From Lignipirellula cremea (GTDB lineage Bacteria; Planctomycetota; Planctomycetia; Pirellulales; Pirellulaceae): a stretch of DNA of 64,000 bases. A model generated the notes under the pieces. That model did not search any database and was not told the origin of the DNA. It saw only the letters and a program-made list of their open reading frames with translations. A program made the position numbers and the translations under genes. The stretch is from contig NZ_CP036433.1 of NCBI RefSeq assembly GCF_007751035.1, positions 2,027,001 through 2,091,000 of the forward strand. The letters are read 5' to 3'. Positions 8,778 through 18,800 of the stretch are shown one piece after another (within the stretch, counting starts at the first letter, position 1; the number at the start of each line of letters is the position of its first letter).

Positions 8778-9149
8778 TCAGTCATTCGTTCTGCGCGACT
8801 TCGACGCTTTCTTTTTGGCCGGTTTGGGCGGCAGCGTGCGTACGAAGTCGGCTGCCAGTTCCACCCAGGCGGCCAGCTCGGCCGGATCGTCCAGCCGATC
8901 GGGGTCCAGCATGACCCAGCCGGCCATCGGCCGGCCGGTGATATCGCACTCTTCTATTGTCGGCAGTGCAAGGGCCTCCCCGGCCGCCGCCGCTCCCAGT
9001 CGCAGGATGACCCAGTGTTTCCAGACGCCGACGCACATGTGATCCTGCAGCATGAACACCACGCCGCCGAACATCCGCTTTTCCTCCACGCCGGACTGCC
9101 CTTCCAGGAAAGGTCGAACGAGTGCGGCGACATCAGCATCGTAGGGCAT
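8778..9149 (-). CDS. TfoX N-terminal domain-like protein
   Basis: 123 residues from the ATG at 9149. An in-frame GTG at 9242 would add a tail not typical of the family. Motifs EEKRMFGGVVFMLQDHMCVGVW and DITGRPMAGWVML match the TfoX/Sxy N-terminal domain found as a stand-alone cytosolic protein in many bacteria. The C-terminus is a basic Lys/Arg/Ser tail (PAKKKASKSRR), which could bind nucleic acid. Stand-alone TfoX-N proteins have no settled biochemical function, and the competence role of E. coli Sxy should not be transferred. The hairpin array begins immediately after its stop codon. Confidence 0.8.
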   Translation of the reverse strand: MPYDADVAALVRPFLEGQSGVEEKRMFGGVVFMLQDHMCVGVWKHWVILRLGAAAAGEALALPTIEECDITGRPMAGWVMLDPDRLDDPAELAAWVELAADFVRTLPPKPAKKKASKSRRTND

Positions 9150-9248
9150 GGGCGGAGTCTGGCGTTTCAGCGAAGGAGGCGGCGTCAAGGAACGGCGTCG
9201 ACGAACGGCAATGCGAAGGACAGGACCTGTGGCCAGGTCCACTACGCT

Positions 9249-10154
9249 CTAGGCGAAGGCCTGGCGGAGCTGATCCATGTGTTCGCGACAGGCGGCGCGG
9301 GGTTCGCCCGCTTCTTCGTATTCGAGCACGATGTACCCGCGGTAATCGACATCCTTCAGAATGGCGGCGAGGCGTTTGTAGTCGGCCGGTTCTTTCCCTT
9401 TTTTGCCGGGACCCGACATTACGATTTTGATCTGCACATTCGCCGCGTACGGCGCCACCTTGGCCAGATCGCCGTAGGGATCTTCGGTGTGGAAGTTGCC
9501 GCTGTCGAGATTCACGGCGAACCAGGGGCTGTTGATATCGGAGACAAACGCCAGCAAACCCTCGGCTGTGGCCGTCGGTCCGCCATGGTTCTCCAGCGCC
9601 AGGATCACCCCGTGCTGCCCGGCGTAATCGCAGCATTCTTCCATCGCCTTGACCATGCGACGGTGGCTGGCCTCGGGCGAGTCGCCTTTGGCAACATGAC
9701 CGGTAAAGATACGAATCACCGGGGCTGACAGCATGTCGGCGTAGTCAACCCACTTTTTCACATGGTCGATTTCGGCGCGGAGCTTCGCTTCGTCCTGCAC
9801 GCCAAAGTCGTTCCGGATGGCGGTGCCGGAAACATCCAGCCCCAGGTAAAAGCATTCCTTGCGCAGATCGTGCAGCATCTTCGGTTCCGGGGCCGCGGGG
9901 AAGTAGTACGAGGTCAGCTCGGTCCCTTCCAGCCCCATCGCCGCGCAGTCCTGCACAAAGGTCGATAAGGTTACGCCGCTGCTGCTATCGGTCAGCAGTT
10001 TGCGATAGCTGTAAGCCGCCAGCGAAAACTTGAATTTTGATTTGCCGTTCCGGGTGATCGGCTCGATGGCCGCCAAGGGCGAAGCAAAAGCAGCGGCGCC
10101 CGTCAACGCGGCCCCCTGCATCAAAAACGAACGACGATCGACAGGTCTCGACAT
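9249..10154 (-). CDS. Exported sugar phosphate isomerase/epimerase-like TIM barrel
   Basis: 301 residues. I chose the ATG at 10154 because GAGG lies eight bases upstream and the protein then opens with a twin-arginine leader (DRRSFLMQGAALTGAAAF). The body is a xylose-isomerase-like (AP endonuclease 2) TIM barrel. Likely metal ligands are E in LALENHGG, D in AVNLDSGNFH and E in YIVLEYEEAGEP. Planctomycetes encode many Tat-exported copies, thought to act on sugars or sugar derivatives in the periplasm; the substrate cannot be read from the sequence. The gene lies head-to-head with the sulfatase across 405 bp, which may reflect a shared role in degrading sulfated sugars, but that is inference. 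Confidence 0.85.
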   Translation of the reverse strand: MSRPVDRRSFLMQGAALTGAAAFASPLAAIEPITRNGKSKFKFSLAAYSYRKLLTDSSSGVTLSTFVQDCAAMGLEGTELTSYYFPAAPEPKMLHDLRKECFYLGLDVSGTAIRNDFGVQDEAKLRAEIDHVKKWVDYADMLSAPVIRIFTGHVAKGDSPEASHRRMVKAMEECCDYAGQHGVILALENHGGPTATAEGLLAFVSDINSPWFAVNLDSGNFHTEDPYGDLAKVAPYAANVQIKIVMSGPGKKGKEPADYKRLAAILKDVDYRGYIVLEYEEAGEPRAACREHMDQLRQAFA

Positions 10155-10559
10155 GGGAAATCCTCGTAGTTGCAAATATCAAAGGGAGATATCAAAAGGC
10201 AAAGATGAAAACGCACCGGCCGCGCTGGTCCCGACCTGAACCGGCGAGTGTGGGGGACGTCGTGAAAAACTCCTCTGTCATCATAACGACCGCCGTCGAC
10301 GGAAGACAGAATATTCAACCCTTCCACGAAAGCAGAAAAGCCCGTCCCATCGCCTGGACCTGCGGGGCTGGTCCCCCGTAGACGAACTCGTCAGAGTTTG
10401 GCCGCCGATTCTATCGCCGAGAATACTTCCTCCCAAGTCAGGCAACTTCGACTGCATGCGGAGGGGCCGCTTGTCGTATCGGGCCGGCGGGTGGTGTATC
10501 ATCGACATTCGTTGACCCGTTCGCTTGCCCCGAGCTCTCTTGCAGGTAAATCCGCTGCG
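10155..10559. other. Divergent intergenic region, 405 bp
   Basis: It separates the isomerase (minus) from the sulfatase (plus) and should hold both promoters. It contains one copy of the dispersed imperfect palindrome (10378-10455). No other gene is supported. Confidence 0.6.
10378..10455. repeat. Dispersed imperfect palindrome, copy A
   Basis: The left arm (10378-10401, gtagacgaactcgtcagag...) and right arm (10432-10455, cccaagtcaggcaacttcg...) are imperfect inverted copies around a 30-base loop. The same arms recur at 22300-22385 and 58326-58403. This is the most degraded copy. Confidence 0.8.
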
Positions 10560-12254
10560 ATGAAAACGCCCTTTTCACTTTTTCCGCCTGCGACTGCCTG
10601 GCGTCTGCTGGCTGGCTGCCTGAGCCCGATTTTTGCTGTGTGCTTCGCGCTGGGTTCGATCCTGCTGTTCGCGCAGCGGGGCAGCGGAGCCGAGCCGTTG
10701 AATATCGTGTGGATCACGTGCGAAGACATGAGCCCGCGGCTGGGCTGCTATGGCGACTCGACCGTGCCGACGCCCAACATCGACGCCCTGGCCGGAGAGA
10801 GCGTGCTCTATCGGCACGCTTTTGGCGTGTACGGCGTTTGTGCGCCGAATCGGCATTGCCTGATTACCGGCATGTATCCCACTTCGACCGGGGCGATGGC
10901 GATGCGGACGCAGTCGCGCACGTCGGCGTTGCATCTGATTACCGATCCGGAACTGCTGGCCATTCCGACCTATGAAGCGACGCCGCCGGCCGGGGTGAGG
11001 TGCTTTCCGGAATACCTTCGCCAGGCCGGTTATTACTGCACCAACAATGTGAAAACCGATTACCAGTTCAAGAATCCGATCGCCGCCTGGGACGATAGCA
11101 GCGACCAGGCCCACTGGAAAAACCGGCCGACGCCGGACACGCCGTTTTTCGCCGTGTTCAATTCGATCCTCACGCACGAGAGCAAGGTTTTCCAGCAGAC
11201 CTCGCCGATTGTCGTGGATCCCGCCAAGGTGGAGCTGCCGCCGTATTACCCGGACACGCCGATTGTCCGCCGTGATCTGGCCCGGCAGTATGACAACATC
11301 GCCGCCCTGGATGTCTGGGTGGGGAAGCTCATGCAGGAACTGCGCGAGGAGGGCCTGCTGGAGAATACGCTCGTCTTTTTCTTTAGCGACCATGGCGACG
11401 GCCTGCCGCGGATGAAACGCTGGGTCTATGATTCGGGCATCCAGGTGCCGTTGCTTGTGCGTTATCCCGACGGGGCCCAGGCGGGTACGGAGACTGATCG
11501 TCTGGTGAGCTTCGTCGACTTTGCACCGACCGTGCTTTCTGTCGCCGGGCTCGACCCGCCGGCCTATATGCAGGGGAGCGTCTTTCTGGGGGCGAAGCAG
11601 GCTGAGCCCCGAAGCTACATTTACGCCGCGCGGGACCGGATGGATCCGGCGCCGGAAACCATTCGTGCGGTGCGGGACCAGCGATTCAAGTACGTGCGGA
11701 ACTATCGTCCGGATCTGCCTTACCTGGGCTTCATTCCGTACCGCGATCAGCAGCAGATCATGCAGGAGATCCATCGCCTTAATAAAGCGGGGAAACTGGG
11801 GCCCGATTCCTGGCAGTTCAGCAGTCGCAAGAAACCGTTGGAGGAGTTGTACGACACCCAGACCGACCCGCACGAAATCCACAACCTGGCGGCCGATCCG
11901 GCCCACTTTGACAAGCTGGGCGAACTCCGCGAAGCACATCGCCGCTGGACCCGCGAAACACGCGACCTGGGCCACATGCCGGAGTCCGAGTTGATTAAAC
12001 GGCTCTGGCCGCCCGACGGCAAACAGCCGCAAACGGCCCCGGTGACGATCGAAATGGAGCCACGCGGAGAAAAGATCCAGGCGACCCTCCGCTGCGAAAC
12101 CGAAGGCGCCACCATTGCCTGGCGCCGGGAAGCCGCCGAGGCCTGGCAGGTGTATCAGCAGCCGTTGCTGCTGCCAGCCGGGACCGAGCTGCAGGTGAAA
12201 GCCCATCGCCTGGGCTGGAAACCAGGTCGCGAGACGATCCGTACAGTAAAGTAG
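10560..12254 (+). CDS. Sulfatase, heparan N-sulfatase-like, with CAPNR active-site motif
   Basis: 564 residues from the ATG at 10560, which starts a signal peptide (MKTPFSLFPPATAWRLLAG, then a hydrophobic stretch to ~residue 43). Sulfatase landmarks follow: NIVWITCEDMSPRLGCYGD (metal-binding acids), the formylglycine site at C94 (C-A-P-N-R), and FFSDHGDGLPRMKRWVYDSGI. A DPHEIHNLA segment typical of the family C-terminus is present, followed by ~70 residues of beta-rich tail. The canonical motif is C-x-P-S/T-R; Asn at the third position is unusual, but the Cys that becomes formylglycine and the Arg are kept. Likely substrate is a sulfated glycan in the periplasm or outside the cell; no anaerobic or formylglycine maturase gene is nearby. 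Confidence 0.88.
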   Translation: MKTPFSLFPPATAWRLLAGCLSPIFAVCFALGSILLFAQRGSGAEPLNIVWITCEDMSPRLGCYGDSTVPTPNIDALAGESVLYRHAFGVYGVCAPNRHCLITGMYPTSTGAMAMRTQSRTSALHLITDPELLAIPTYEATPPAGVRCFPEYLRQAGYYCTNNVKTDYQFKNPIAAWDDSSDQAHWKNRPTPDTPFFAVFNSILTHESKVFQQTSPIVVDPAKVELPPYYPDTPIVRRDLARQYDNIAALDVWVGKLMQELREEGLLENTLVFFFSDHGDGLPRMKRWVYDSGIQVPLLVRYPDGAQAGTETDRLVSFVDFAPTVLSVAGLDPPAYMQGSVFLGAKQAEPRSYIYAARDRMDPAPETIRAVRDQRFKYVRNYRPDLPYLGFIPYRDQQQIMQEIHRLNKAGKLGPDSWQFSSRKKPLEELYDTQTDPHEIHNLAADPAHFDKLGELREAHRRWTRETRDLGHMPESELIKRLWPPDGKQPQTAPVTIEMEPRGEKIQATLRCETEGATIAWRREAAEAWQVYQQPLLLPAGTELQVKAHRLGWKPGRETIRTVK

Positions 12255-12338
12255 CCGGCGGATTCGCCTGGCAAACCGAAAAACCGGCAAGCCTGACGGA
12301 CGATTCGGGCGAGATTCGCGCCGAATTGTCGCTGCGGA

Positions 12339-12368
12339 TAGACTCTTTTCCGTCAGCCGCGCTATAAT
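12339..12368 (+). promoter_or_regulatory. Candidate sigma70-type promoter for the resB-ccsA pair
   Basis: TAGACT (12339-12344) and a perfect TATAAT (12363-12368) separated by 18 bases, 107 bp upstream of the ResB-like start. The -35 matches TTGACA at four of six positions. Confidence 0.4.
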
Positions 12369-12474
12369 CAAATATCCTGCGGATCCTGAATTCTGGGATG
12401 TAGACCCCCTGCCCGGGGAGTGGACCGCACCCGCCTTTCTCCCGCCTTCTTCCTTATTATCTCATCAATAACGC

Positions 12475-15400
12475 ATGTCGCGACCTAAACTGATTACCCC
12501 AGAGACGCCTTTCGGGATGAAGTTACTGCTTTATCCGTACCAGTTTGCGTCTTCGCTGGGGTTGGCCGTTATTCTGCTGATCACTTCGGCGACGACCTTC
12601 GCTCTGGGCACGTTTATTGAAGCGGCCTACGGTACGCCAACGGGTCAGTTTTTCGTTTACGAAACGTGGTGGTTCAACCTGTTGATGGTGATGCTGGCGG
12701 TAAACATTTTTTGCGCCGCAGCCATTCGCTTTCCGTGGAAGCGGTACCAGACGGGCTTTGTGATTACCCATATCGGCCTGCTGACGCTGATTTTTGGCAT
12801 GGCGCTGGGACGACTCGGCGGGATTGATGCACAGATTAGCATTTTTGAGCACGAAGCGGCCCACTGGGCGTTTGACAGGGCGCCGCACTTCAAAATGGTG
12901 ATCGAGCCGCGGCTGACGGAGGAAGATCTCGCCAAGGTCGAAAAAGGAGAGGCCGACGCGAAAGTCCTTGAAGGGAAAACGATTACCATTCCCTTCGCGC
13001 CGGGACCCTTCAACTGGGAAGACTATCAGTCCAACCTGGCCGTGCTGTTCAATATATCGGGTCGGACCGGGGCGGGCGATGTTCTGTATAACCAGGACGG
13101 CGTGAAGCTCGAAGTGCTGGACTATTACTCCGACTCCAGGCCGGTAAGTGCGCCGTATCTGGAGCTGGAGATCAGCCTGCCCGATATGCCGCCGATGATG
13201 GCCGGCATGACGCCTCCGCCAGAGAAAAAGGCCGACCCCAAGGAGCCTGCGAAGCCGAAGAACTGGCAGCCCGTCTCCCTGGCGGTGCGCCGTGCTCGCG
13301 ATGCGAAGTCGTATCCGCAGGGCATTCCCGACTCGCAAAACGTCGGCGGCGGCGTGATGATGCTCTCCGCCTCTTCGGGCAAGAATCAAACATATAGCTT
13401 CCTGCATAGCGCTCCCGAATACCCGCTGGGCGACAAAGGCCAGGTGGTCCTGTGTGTCAACGAGCAGCTCACCCGCGTGTCCGTGGCGGAGAAGCTCAAC
13501 CAGGGACGCTTCCCGCTGACCGGTTCCGATCTGGAGGCGGAGATCGTCGCGCACAACGACCCGCTGCTGAAATACATAGGCAACACGCAACGTCCGACCG
13601 AAGAAATCCTGACGGCGAGCGTCACGGTGCAGATCTTCAGGAAGGATGAAAAAGTCGGGCAGTTACTGCTGGCGGCGACCCATCCGGAACTGAACCAGTT
13701 TGACTACAAGAACCAGGTCTTCGGCGACTACTGGTGCGACTACGACGGTCTGGGGTTCGCCGAACGCTCCCGCCTGGGCGTGTTTGCCCGGATTGAGTTC
13801 ATGCAAGGCGATTTCCCCGAGGGGGACGACGCCCTGCCGGAGGCCGGCCCGCACCAGGCGAAGGTCTACTATCGCTACTGGAACCGGAAAGAGATCGTCG
13901 TCGCAACGGAGTTCCCGCTCGACGGCAGCAAGGAGAAAGCGACCGACGCTTTCCGCATGCTGGGGGACCAGCAGCTGCAGATGTACGCCAGGCGGTTCAT
14001 CTCGGCGAAGGAGCCGCAGCAGGCCGCCGCGCCCAAGCCGTTTGAACGGGAACGCCAGTTCCAGGACTTCCCCGCCGCCCGCGTGCGATTGACGGTCGAC
14101 GACAAGAGCGAAGTGTTCTGGATGATGATGAATCTGGAATCGCCCGACAGTCCGCCCACGACCAACCTGGAACGGCATCTGGTGGAAACCAAGACGCGCA
14201 CCGTCTCGTTGACCATGCCGCGTGAGGCCGTCGATATTGGTTTTCGCGTGAAGCTGGTCGACTTTGAACGGAAGCTTGACCCAGGCACCAGCCAGGCGTC
14301 GCATTTTTCCAGCACCGTCGATTTTCTCGACCTGAAACAGGACCGCATGATCCGCTCGGTCCAGCTGCCCGATGGTCCCGCACGCAAACTTTCGGTCCCC
14401 TGCATTCGTCCGACCCGCATGGCCGTGAACCCCAAAACCGATCGCGTATATTACTACGACGCGGACACATCAGCGATCCTCAGTGCGCCCCTCGACGGCA
14501 GCAAGCCGCCTGAGGAGATCGTCCATGGGGTGAATTTGAATTCGCCCGGATCCCTGGCGATTGATCCCGAAGCGGGCGTCCTGTACTGGACCGATGTCGT
14601 TCACATCGAGAAACCGGAATTGGGCGTGGATAATGAGTTTGGCGTGGTCCGCCGCTGCCGGCTCGATGGGGAAGCGCTCGCCGATACAACCCGGTTCGTC
14701 GACGACGCGACCGTGGATGCGGGGCAGGAGTACCAGGCGATCGTCGTCGCCGACAGGCAGATTACCTCGCTGGCGATTGATGCCCAGGCGAAAAAGCTGT
14801 ACTGGCTGTACGATACGGTGCTGCCGCCGTCCGGCGACCAGCGGTCGCAGAAATCCAGCGTCGTCGGTCGCTCTGATCTGGATGGCCAGAACTTCGAGGA
14901 CCGATTCGCCGCCGATCTTGGCGTGGCTCGCGGCCTGGTGATCGTCAACGAGAAAATGTACTGGTACCGCCCGACCAGCAACCAGATCCGGGAGCGAAAG
15001 CTCGACGGGACCGGGGCCGGCGATGTGGTGTTCATCCAGAAAGATGATCTGCGGATCGAATCCCTGGCGGTCGACGCCGAAGCGGGCGGCCTGTACTGGC
15101 TGGTGCGGGATATGCGTCCTCATCTGCCCGAAGAAGGCAAAGGCCTGCCGCCTCGCCGCGACGCCCTGATGTTCCTCGACCAGGCCAAAGGCGGCGACGC
15201 GGTTGTGTTGTGCGACAGCACGCTGGATCGGGCCGACTCGCTGGTGATCGATCCGGCCTCTGGCGCCGCTTACTGGCTGCAGACCGCGGTGATGGATACC
15301 GATGTCTGGATTACGATGAACGCCCCGGTGGATATTTCAGATCCGCACACCAAACGCTCCTTTCGTTTGTTCCAGGAACAGTTGCGCGGGCCGTTCAAGC

Positions 15401-15672
15401 CGGGCGATTTTGAGTTTGCCGCCAAGATGCCTCGCGGGGAGACGGCGGACGAACTGTACGCCTCGATCCTGACCGTGAATTACGATCCGGGACGCGGTTT
15501 CCGTTCGGCTGGCTGCCTGCTGGTCGTGGCGGGGATCTCGATCATGTTCTTTATGCGAGCGTATTTCTTTACGCCGACGAAACCGCGAAAAACGAACCTG
15601 GAAACCTCGCAGCAGGAGCCGGGCGATCTTCAGAAGGGTCCCGTTCGGGATCGTGAAAAATCGCCCGTGTAA
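12475..15672 (+). CDS. resB: ResB-like cytochrome c maturation protein with YWTD-type propeller segment
   Basis: 1065 residues, about twice a typical ResB. The N-terminus has three membrane helices (FASSLGLAVILLITSATTF, WWFNLLMVMLAVNIFCAAAI, GFVITHIGLLTLIFGMALG), as in ResB/Ccs1, and one helix lies near the C-terminus (~residues 1012-1032). The long periplasmic part contains, at ~640-940, a series of repeats (MAVNPKTDRVYYYD, LAIDPEAGVLYWTD, LAIDAQAKKLYWLY, LAVDAEAGGLYWLV, VIDPASGAAYWLQ) that read as a YWTD/NHL-like beta-propeller. ResB with CcsA exports haem and ligates it to apocytochromes c on the periplasmic side. The CcsA partner follows directly downstream. The propeller is inferred from repeat spacing and is not a usual ResB part. 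Confidence 0.8.
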   Translation: MSRPKLITPETPFGMKLLLYPYQFASSLGLAVILLITSATTFALGTFIEAAYGTPTGQFFVYETWWFNLLMVMLAVNIFCAAAIRFPWKRYQTGFVITHIGLLTLIFGMALGRLGGIDAQISIFEHEAAHWAFDRAPHFKMVIEPRLTEEDLAKVEKGEADAKVLEGKTITIPFAPGPFNWEDYQSNLAVLFNISGRTGAGDVLYNQDGVKLEVLDYYSDSRPVSAPYLELEISLPDMPPMMAGMTPPPEKKADPKEPAKPKNWQPVSLAVRRARDAKSYPQGIPDSQNVGGGVMMLSASSGKNQTYSFLHSAPEYPLGDKGQVVLCVNEQLTRVSVAEKLNQGRFPLTGSDLEAEIVAHNDPLLKYIGNTQRPTEEILTASVTVQIFRKDEKVGQLLLAATHPELNQFDYKNQVFGDYWCDYDGLGFAERSRLGVFARIEFMQGDFPEGDDALPEAGPHQAKVYYRYWNRKEIVVATEFPLDGSKEKATDAFRMLGDQQLQMYARRFISAKEPQQAAAPKPFERERQFQDFPAARVRLTVDDKSEVFWMMMNLESPDSPPTTNLERHLVETKTRTVSLTMPREAVDIGFRVKLVDFERKLDPGTSQASHFSSTVDFLDLKQDRMIRSVQLPDGPARKLSVPCIRPTRMAVNPKTDRVYYYDADTSAILSAPLDGSKPPEEIVHGVNLNSPGSLAIDPEAGVLYWTDVVHIEKPELGVDNEFGVVRRCRLDGEALADTTRFVDDATVDAGQEYQAIVVADRQITSLAIDAQAKKLYWLYDTVLPPSGDQRSQKSSVVGRSDLDGQNFEDRFAADLGVARGLVIVNEKMYWYRPTSNQIRERKLDGTGAGDVVFIQKDDLRIESLAVDAEAGGLYWLVRDMRPHLPEEGKGLPPRRDALMFLDQAKGGDAVVLCDSTLDRADSLVIDPASGAAYWLQTAVMDTDVWITMNAPVDISDPHTKRSFRLFQEQLRGPFKPGDFEFAAKMPRGETADELYASILTVNYDPGRGFRSAGCLLVVAGISIMFFMRAYFFTPTKPRKTNLETSQQEPGDLQKGPVRDREKSPV

Positions 15673-15688
15673 AACGCCAGGCTGTTTT

Positions 15689-15712
15689 CCGTCGACGCCA
15701 GGTCGTCGACGG
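15689..15712. terminator. Hairpin between the two cytochrome maturation genes
   Basis: Perfect 8 bp stem CCGTCGAC/GTCGACGG with an 8-base loop, shortly after the ResB stop. There is no U-tract, so it is more likely an RNA-processing or attenuating hairpin than a full terminator. Confidence 0.35.
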
Positions 15713-15827
15713 TTCTGTCAGCCTGGGGCCGAACTTTCGGTGATCGATCGAAATTTCGGCTAGAATGAAAATAGCCCGCCCCCTCTGAACCCCTCAGAAT
15801 CCTTTCATACAAAAACTGGTGACTGCA

Positions 15828-18800
15828 ATGCTGGCCAAACGATTGCTGCCTGGCGTTTTGTTGCTCCTGTCCGTAATGACGGCCGGGGCCGCCGAACCCG
15901 AAGCCAAACCGATCGCCAAACCCAACCTCGACGCCTGGGCGCACATTCCCGTTTACCACGACGGGCGAGTCATGCCGCTGGAAACCTATGCCAATCTGGT
16001 GAAGGACTCCGTGTGCAACAAAGAGAAATGGCCGATCAGCATCAACCTGACCGACTACGCACAGGTCGAAGTCAGCCAGGCCAAACAGGCGGTCAAAACG
16101 GCGGAAACAGAGCTCGAAGACGCCCAGAAATTGCTCGCCGACGCCGAAGCCAGCCAGGCCGAAGATGCGGCCCACCAGGCCGAAGTCGCGGCGACGGTCG
16201 TCAAAACCAGCGAAGCCAAACTCCAGGCGGCCGAAGCCGATCTGGCGAAAGTCGTCGAAAAAACCAAGGCGGCCGAAGGGAAAATCGACTGGGCTAACTC
16301 CGAATACGCCCCTGCCCTGGCAATGTTCCCCGAAGGCAAAACGCAAAAATGGTCCTCTTCCGAGATCCTGCTCAGCTGGCTCAGTGAAAGCAAGAAATGG
16401 GAAGTCGTTCCTTTCATCTACTGCCCGCATGAAAAAGTCCGGGCTATGCTCGGCCTGGTCAGCTTCAACGACCACGGAACCCGCCTGCAATATGTTTCCC
16501 CGCGCCAGCTGGCTGAGTCGGAAGAGCTGCAGGAATATCTGAAGGGACTGCAGGAACGGGCCAGGTCCGCGTCGGGCGAATTCAAAATGAACGACCTCGA
16601 CGAACGCGTGCAGCAGTTGGTCCGTGCTTACTCGATCTATCGCTTCGCCACGTTTAATCCGAACGAGCCGCTGAACTACACCGAAGTTCTGCAGCCTGGC
16701 TCCCGCAGTACGCTGGTCAAACGCGTCTCGGAGGTCATGCAGCTGACGCAGAAAAAGTCCGGGACCAACGAGGACCGCTCGTTCATCCGACTGCTGCAGA
16801 CTTTCGCCGCCCCCGAAGCGGCCCGCCTGACCAGCATTCATCCGGCCGCCAGCGCCACGATGAACTCCCTGGAAAACATGATGCAGCTGGCGGCGCAGGT
16901 GGTCAATGCGAACACGCCGCAACCAGGCGAAAGCATCCCCAGGAAGCCCCTCACCCTGGAAGACGCCCGGCCCCTGGTGCTCGAATTTTACCAGGCGGCC
17001 ACCGACCTGGAAAAGGCGATCAGCGTTGAGCGAGATCAGATCGAGGAATTCCTCAACGATTCCGAAGACGGGCAGAAGCTTTACGACACCTTCCGCGAGT
17101 TCCACTACAACACCAAAGAGCTGCGTCGCCTGGCGTTTGAGTGCCACACGGCCCTCTACGATGAACGCCATGGCCTGCAGGTAACGCCCGCCATGAACGC
17201 CTGGGCCCTGTCGCGTAACCGCGATCCGGCGCACGCTTCCGAGGTCTGGTTCTCGCTGCCCACCGTGCTCTACTCCGACGAGTTGATGGAGGCCTTCTCC
17301 CCCGTCCAGGTCAAAGCCACGCGCGACGCCTGGAAAGCGCTGACAAGCGCCTATGTAGATCGCTCGGCCGACAACCGCGTCGAAGCGGTCGAAACAGCCG
17401 AAGTCCAGCTGGCCAGCAGCCTCCGCAGCCTGGGCGAAGGGATCGATCAGGCCCGACAGGAACTGGTGTCGGAGGAACTGTCCGCCGCCGACCAGGATCC
17501 GCAACTGCTGGCGGTCACCGCCTACCCTCCCTACGAGATCATCCATACCGAGGTCACGTATAACCGCCTGACGCCCTTTTTGTATTCGTTCGCGCTGGCC
17601 CTGATCGGCCTGACCTGTTACTCGCTGTCGTTCGGCAAAATGCATCGCCCCATGTTCTGGGCCGGCACCCTGATGATGGCGATCTGCATCGGCTGGACGG
17701 TCTATGGTTTCTCGCTCCGCGTCGGCGTGACCGGCTGGGCGCCGGTGACCAATATGTACGAAACGGTCGTGTTTGTTCCGTTTATCGTCGCCCTGCTGGG
17801 CCTGTGGTTTTTGTTGCTGCCGTTGACCTGGTCCGGCATCAGCGACGGCTGGCGTCTGGCGGCGTGGCCCCTGAACCCGCTGGTCAATGCAATCCCTGCC
17901 GGCAACCCCGTGGGAGGTTACCTGTCCGGCCTCAAGAACCCGCCGCTTACCAAAGAACAAACCGACAAAATGCCGGCGTACTCCTGGGCGATTCTGGGCG
18001 GGGTCATGTCGCTGGTTCGCCTGGGGCTGATGGCCTTTGTGCTCTGGTTTCTGGCGTTTGCTCCGTACGCTGACGGCGGCCGCTCAGTCGTGTCGCTGTG
18101 GCCCCGCCAGTACGACGCCAACGGCCTGATGGTCTGGGCGGTTGCGTTTATCTGTCTGGTGGGAGCCGTCTGGTTCCTGCCGCGGATGCTGCTGAGCCTG
18201 CTGGCCAGTTTGGTCTTTATTCCCTGGAACTGGGCGACCAGTTCGCAGATTTCCAAGCAGCTGAAAGAAACGTACGCCCGCCACCCGTTCGGCATCGCCT
18301 CGGCCGGAGCGGCCGCGTTCCTGTTCTTCCTGGCGGCGTTTGTGCCGCTACTGCCGACGGATCAGCCGGTGTTGAACGAGAACTTCTCGCCGCTGCAGCC
18401 GGTGTTGCGATCGAATTTCTGGCTGACGATCCATGTGCTGACGATCGTCGCCAGCTATGGCGCCGGCTTCCTGGCCTGGGGCCTGGGGATTGTCGCCTTG
18501 TTCTATTACACGGCCGGCAAGTACCGTGACCCCAAGGTGCACGCCGTGAGTGCGGATATCCTTGGCGGCGCCGTTCCCCAGCGAAAAGGACCGTACGTCG
18601 AACAGCGGAAATCCGGCAGCGTGGAAGAACCCGACACCGACGCACCCGGCTTTCGCCGTCGACCACCGGAAGCCTGTTCGGCCCTGGCTGGGTACGCTTA
18701 TCGCGCTATCCAGGTGGCCGTGCTGCTGCTGGCGGCCGGCACCATTTTGGGCGGACTTTGGGCTGACGTTTCCTGGGGCCGTTTCTGGGGCTGGGACCCG

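Noticed and set aside
10575-12371. 598-codon minus-strand open frame
   Set aside because: Antisense to the sulfatase; His/Arg/Gln-rich shadow sequence.
15630-17960. 776-codon minus-strand open frame
   Set aside because: It lies antisense to the CcsA-like gene, which has clear motifs and membrane helices. The Gln/Arg/Gly-rich translation looks like a shadow.
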